A stretch of DNA of 64,000 bases from Geobacter argillaceus (GTDB taxonomy: Bacteria > Desulfobacterota > Desulfuromonadia > Geobacterales > DSM-12255). Both the position numbers and the translations under genes were made by a program. The notes beneath the pieces are model-generated. The model searched no databases and had not been told where the DNA came from. It saw only the letters and a list, made by a program, of their open reading frames with translations. The stretch covers positions 1-64,000 of the forward strand of contig NZ_VLLN01000005.1 of assembly GCF_007830735.1 (NCBI RefSeq). Direction: 5' to 3'. Positions 61,334 through 64,000 of this stretch are shown here, piece by piece (within the stretch, counting starts at the first letter, position 1; each line of letters begins with the position of its first letter).

Positions 61334-62056
61334 GTGGGACTGGTGCGAAAAGCGGCTGGCCAGGCGTTGCTGCTGGCCCTCATCCTACTTACGCTGGTGG
61401 CTTGTTCCGAGCAGCTCCACAGCTGGCGGCCGGAGGCCCGGACCGCCATTGAGATCGCTCGGGGCAAAGGGGGTAAGACCTTCTTTCCCGAGGAGTTTGC
61501 CGACCTGGAAAACGCCTTTCGCCAAGGGGAACTGCTCCTCTCCGATGACGAAGAGGAAGACGCAGAGCAGTTCTATCTGCTGGCCCTGACAAAGGGAAAG
61601 CTGCTGACCGAACAGGTGGATGCCGAGCGCGTCCGGCGCGAAGAGGCGAAACGGCAGCAGCGGGAAGCGGCGCAAAGGGCTGCCGACCGTGAGCGGCAGG
61701 AACGGGAAGCGGCAGAGGAACGGCGCCGGGAGCAGGAACGAGAGGCGTCCCGGCTCAGGGCCGTGCAAGCCGAGGCACGGGCCGAAGCCGAGCGAAAGAC
61801 CGTGGAAAAAACGCGCCAGCACCCACTTGCTGCCACCCATACCGTCAAGCGGGGCGAATCCCTGCCGCAGATCGCGGCCCAGCCCGATGTCTACAACGAT
61901 GCGGCCCTCTGGCCCCTTCTCTACCGGGCTAACCGGGATCAGATCCGTGACCCGCGCATTGTCTGGCCCGGCCAGGTACTGCATATCCCCCGTAACTTTG
62001 GCCGTGACGATATGGCCGAGGCCCGCCGCTACAACCAGGAACATCCAATTCATTAG
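61334..62056 (+). CDS. LysM-domain lipoprotein with a charged coiled-coil
   Basis: 240 residues. A lipoprotein signal ends LTLVAC with Cys24 as the lipid site. Residues 95-155 are an Arg/Glu/Ala-rich segment (REEAKRQQREAAQRAADRER) that should form a long coiled coil. The C-terminal LysM domain (about 168-220) reads THTVKRGESLPQIA and WPLLYRANRDQI, then WPGQVLHIPR. LysM binds peptidoglycan, so the protein probably links outer membrane and cell wall. It starts five bases after aspS and may be co-transcribed; the GTG at 61343 is an alternative start. Confidence 0.85.
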   Translation: MGLVRKAAGQALLLALILLTLVACSEQLHSWRPEARTAIEIARGKGGKTFFPEEFADLENAFRQGELLLSDDEEEDAEQFYLLALTKGKLLTEQVDAERVRREEAKRQQREAAQRAADRERQEREAAEERRREQEREASRLRAVQAEARAEAERKTVEKTRQHPLAATHTVKRGESLPQIAAQPDVYNDAALWPLLYRANRDQIRDPRIVWPGQVLHIPRNFGRDDMAEARRYNQEHPIH

Positions 62057-62134
62057 CTCAGTGCTCAGGCGATTATAAGAGCATTGGTCGTTGCCCGACC
62101 CCGACCCCTCAGAATTAACGTTTTGACATTTTTC

Positions 62135-62171
62135 TTGACAGAAAAAAGGGTTTTGTATACTGTATACAAAA
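62135..62171 (+). promoter_or_regulatory. Promoter with overlapping GntR-type operator upstream of icd
   Basis: A perfect inverted repeat, TTTTGTATAC-T-GTATACAAAA (62151-62171), overlaps TATACT (62156-62161), which lies 15 bases after TTGACA (62135-62140). TGTATACA-like palindromes are typical of GntR-family regulators, so repression of icd by such a protein is likely. The rest of the 317-base gap (62057-62373) forms a leader of about 200 bases, with a CGCCGCGACGGCG hairpin but no riboswitch I recognise. Confidence 0.65.
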
Positions 62172-62373
62172 TTTTTAAGCCCCTGAAAAGTTTCGATTTT
62201 GCCAGTGCTGTAGTCTGTATGCGCCGCGACGGCGGTAAGGTTGCCGTTGGTCGATGAAGGTGATGATTGATGTGTTATTTCCTCCGGGGTGACCACGCCC
62301 TGTGTGGATAAGGGGCTGCAAGTTCCTTTCATTAAGTCTCAGGTAATTCCGGCATAAAAACCAAGGAGAGATC

Positions 62374-64000
62374 ATGACAACGCAAACCGCAAAGATTATC
62401 TGGTCGAAAATTGATGAAGCGCCCGCACTGGCAACATACTCTTTACTCCCGATCGTTAATGCCTTCACAAAGGCCGCCGGAGTTGTTGTTGAAACAAGAG
62501 ATATCTCCGTTGCCGGCAGAATTATCGCGAACTTTCCCGACTATCTGACGGAGAGTCAGCGGATGCCGGATTATCTGGCCGAACTCGGTGAGCTTACCCA
62601 GAAGCCAGAGGCCAATATCATCAAGCTGCCCAACGTCAGCGCTTCAATTCCGCAGCTGAAGGCCGCAATCAAGGAGTTGCAGGAGAAGGGCTACAAGCTC
62701 CCCGACTATCCCGAGGAGCCGAAGACGGATGCAGAGAAAGAGCTGCACGCACGCTATGCCAAATGCCTGGGCAGTGCCGTAAACCCGGTTCTGCGCGAAG
62801 GTAACTCCGACAGGAGGTCGGCCCGTGCGGTAAAGGAATATGCCAAGAAGCATCCGCACAAGATGGGTGCCTGGAGCCCGGATTCAAAGACCCATGTGGC
62901 GCATATGGACTGCTGCGATTTCTATCACAATGAAAAATCCGTCACCATGAAGAAGGCCGGTAATGTCAGGTTCGAGTTGGTCGGCAAAGACGGAAAGGTC
63001 ACCGTTCTGAAAGAAAAGCTGCCCCTTCAGGCAGGCGAGATTCTCGACGGAACGTATTTGAGCTGCAAGGCCCTGCGCAAATTCATAGAAGAGCAGATTG
63101 AAGACGCCAAGGCAAAGGGTGTGCTGTTCTCCGTGCACCTCAAAGCCACCATGATGAAAATATCCGATCCCATCATGTTCGGTCACTTCGTCTCCGTATT
63201 CTTTAAAGACGTTTTTGAAAAGCATGCCGCCACCTTTAAAGAGCTGGGTGTCAATCCGGATCTTGGCCTTGGCGATCTTTATTTGAAAATCAAGAGATTG
63301 CCGGAAGCCAAGCAGGCAGAGATCGAAGCGGATATCAAGGCGGAGTACAAGAAGAGACCTGAGCTGGCCATGGTGGATTCGGACAAGGGCATCACCAACC
63401 TCCATGCCAGTAACGACATCATCATCGATGCCTCCATGCCGGTCGTTATCCGTGACTCCGGCGGGATGTGGGGTCCTGACGGCAAGCTTCACGACGTAAA
63501 GTGCGTGATCCCGGATACCTGCTATTCGGAGTGGTATCAGGCCTGCATCGATTTTGTTAAGAAAAACGGTCAGTTCGATCCCACCACCATGGGAAGCGTC
63601 TCCAACGTCGGTCTCATGGCGCAGAAGGCCGAAGAATACGGCTCCCACGACAAGACATTCAAGATTCCCGCTGACGGAACTGTGCGTGTTGTCGATGAGT
63701 CGGGTGCCGTATTGTTCCAGCATGATGTGGAGGCAGGCGATATCTGGCGCGGCTGTCAGGCAAAGGATCTGCCGATTCGCGACTGGGTCAAACTGGCAGT
63801 AAACAGGGCACGGGCAACCGGAGCACCGGCTGTCTTCTGGCTGGACAAGAACAGGGCCCACGATGCCCAGATGATTGAAAAGGTGAATACGTACCTGAAG
63901 GATCATGATACCAAGGGTCTGGAAATCCATATAATGCCTCCCGTGGAAGCGATGAACTTCGCGATGCAGCGGGCAAGAGACGGTAAAGATACCATTACGG
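62374..64000 (+). CDS. icd: NADP-dependent isocitrate dehydrogenase, monomeric type (3' end outside window)
   Basis: 542 codons of about 740 are present. ATG 62374 follows [30 protein letters not shown] opens the protein, [14 protein letters not shown] holds the isocitrate-binding Ser-Asn-Arg set, and [19 protein letters not shown] (read as [13 protein letters not shown]) and [20 protein letters not shown] (read as [11 protein letters not shown]) are typical of monomeric IDH. It decarboxylates isocitrate to 2-oxoglutarate and makes NADPH in the TCA cycle. The operator at 62151 suggests transcriptional control by carbon or electron-donor state. The frame is open at the window end. Confidence 0.95.
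   Translation, partial: MTTQTAKIIWSKIDEAPALATYSLLPIVNAFTKAAGVVVETRDISVAGRIIANFPDYLTESQRMPDYLAELGELTQKPEANIIKLPNVSASIPQLKAAIKELQEKGYKLPDYPEEPKTDAEKELHARYAKCLGSAVNPVLREGNSDRRSARAVKEYAKKHPHKMGAWSPDSKTHVAHMDCCDFYHNEKSVTMKKAGNVRFELVGKDGKVTVLKEKLPLQAGEILDGTYLSCKALRKFIEEQIEDAKAKGVLFSVHLKATMMKISDPIMFGHFVSVFFKDVFEKHAATFKELGVNPDLGLGDLYLKIKRLPEAKQAEIEADIKAEYKKRPELAMVDSDKGITNLHASNDIIIDASMPVVIRDSGGMWGPDGKLHDVKCVIPDTCYSEWYQACIDFVKKNGQFDPTTMGSVSNVGLMAQKAEEYGSHDKTFKIPADGTVRVVDESGAVLFQHDVEAGDIWRGCQAKDLPIRDWVKLAVNRARATGAPAVFWLDKNRAHDAQMIEKVNTYLKDHDTKGLEIHIMPPVEAMNFAMQRARDGKDTIT

Noticed and set aside
62171-62373. A riboswitch (for example cyclic-di-GMP type) in the icd leader
   Set aside because: The conserved core sequences of the classes I know were not found; only a small GC hairpin is visible.

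Overview
The window is chromosomal DNA from a Geobacter-like bacterium (Geobacteraceae, Desulfuromonadia). The evidence is a periplasmic cytochrome with 27 CxxCH sites built from nine c7-type triheme units, a monomeric NADP isocitrate dehydrogenase, a RicT-type PSP1 protein beside metG/holB/tmk, and a GC-rich core with many GTG starts. No rRNA, tRNA or CRISPR array was recognised.

Layout: (1) 1-1472 is a scar zone with the 3' end of an IS110-type transposase, a wrecked MNT/HepT toxin-antitoxin pair cut by a perfect 25-bp hairpin, and a 5'-truncated UDP-glucuronate decarboxylase. (2) 1474-10906 is an AT-rich surface-polysaccharide cluster (flippase, two methyltransferase-like proteins, GT11, GT2, three GT4 enzymes and a Wzy-like polymerase). 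(3) 11044-21030 is the more conserved part of the pathway (epimerase, initiating sugar transferase, WbpM/CapD-like dehydratase, Wzi-like outer-membrane protein, GalE). It is interrupted by two DUF4143-type ATPases and a DUF4160/DUF2442 pair. (4) 21041-35978 is housekeeping: yicC, gmk, rpoZ, rel, ridA, ydcF-like, rnc, a radical SAM gene, era and der on plus; tmk-holB-ricT-metG and rpmB on minus. (5) 36064-49403 is a tightly packed chemosensory operon without a receptor gene. It has a DUF4388-REC regulator, three CheY-like proteins, CheA, an ExeA-like ATPase, two CheW, a HEAT-repeat protein, CheR and CheB. It runs with a 10-base gap into the 27-heme cytochrome gene. (6) 49488-62056 holds leuS, lptE, holA, a toxin-antitoxin island, rpsT, miaB, a bifunctional-nuclease-family gene, an M42 peptidase, aspS and a LysM lipoprotein. 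(7) 62057-64000 is a regulatory region with a perfect TGTATAC-type operator, followed by icd, which runs off the window.

How the parts fit: regions 2 and 3 look like a Wzx/Wzy-dependent O-antigen or exopolysaccharide locus, with nucleotide-sugar enzymes, an initiating transferase, assembling glycosyltransferases, flippase, polymerase and an outer-membrane Wzi-like protein. Region 5 looks like a non-standard chemosensory signalling unit probably co-transcribed with an electron-transfer protein; this is the most unusual functional association here.

The window is also rich in structured repeats. A four-helix-bundle gene sits between 35-bp inverted repeats (33/35 identical) that supply the last codons of galE and the first codons of yicC. 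A roughly 180-bp multi-hairpin element occurs twice (before era and before holA). Two other large palindromes lie after rel and between era and der. Coordinates and starts were judged by eye from reading frames, Shine-Dalgarno sequences and family knowledge; no database search was run.
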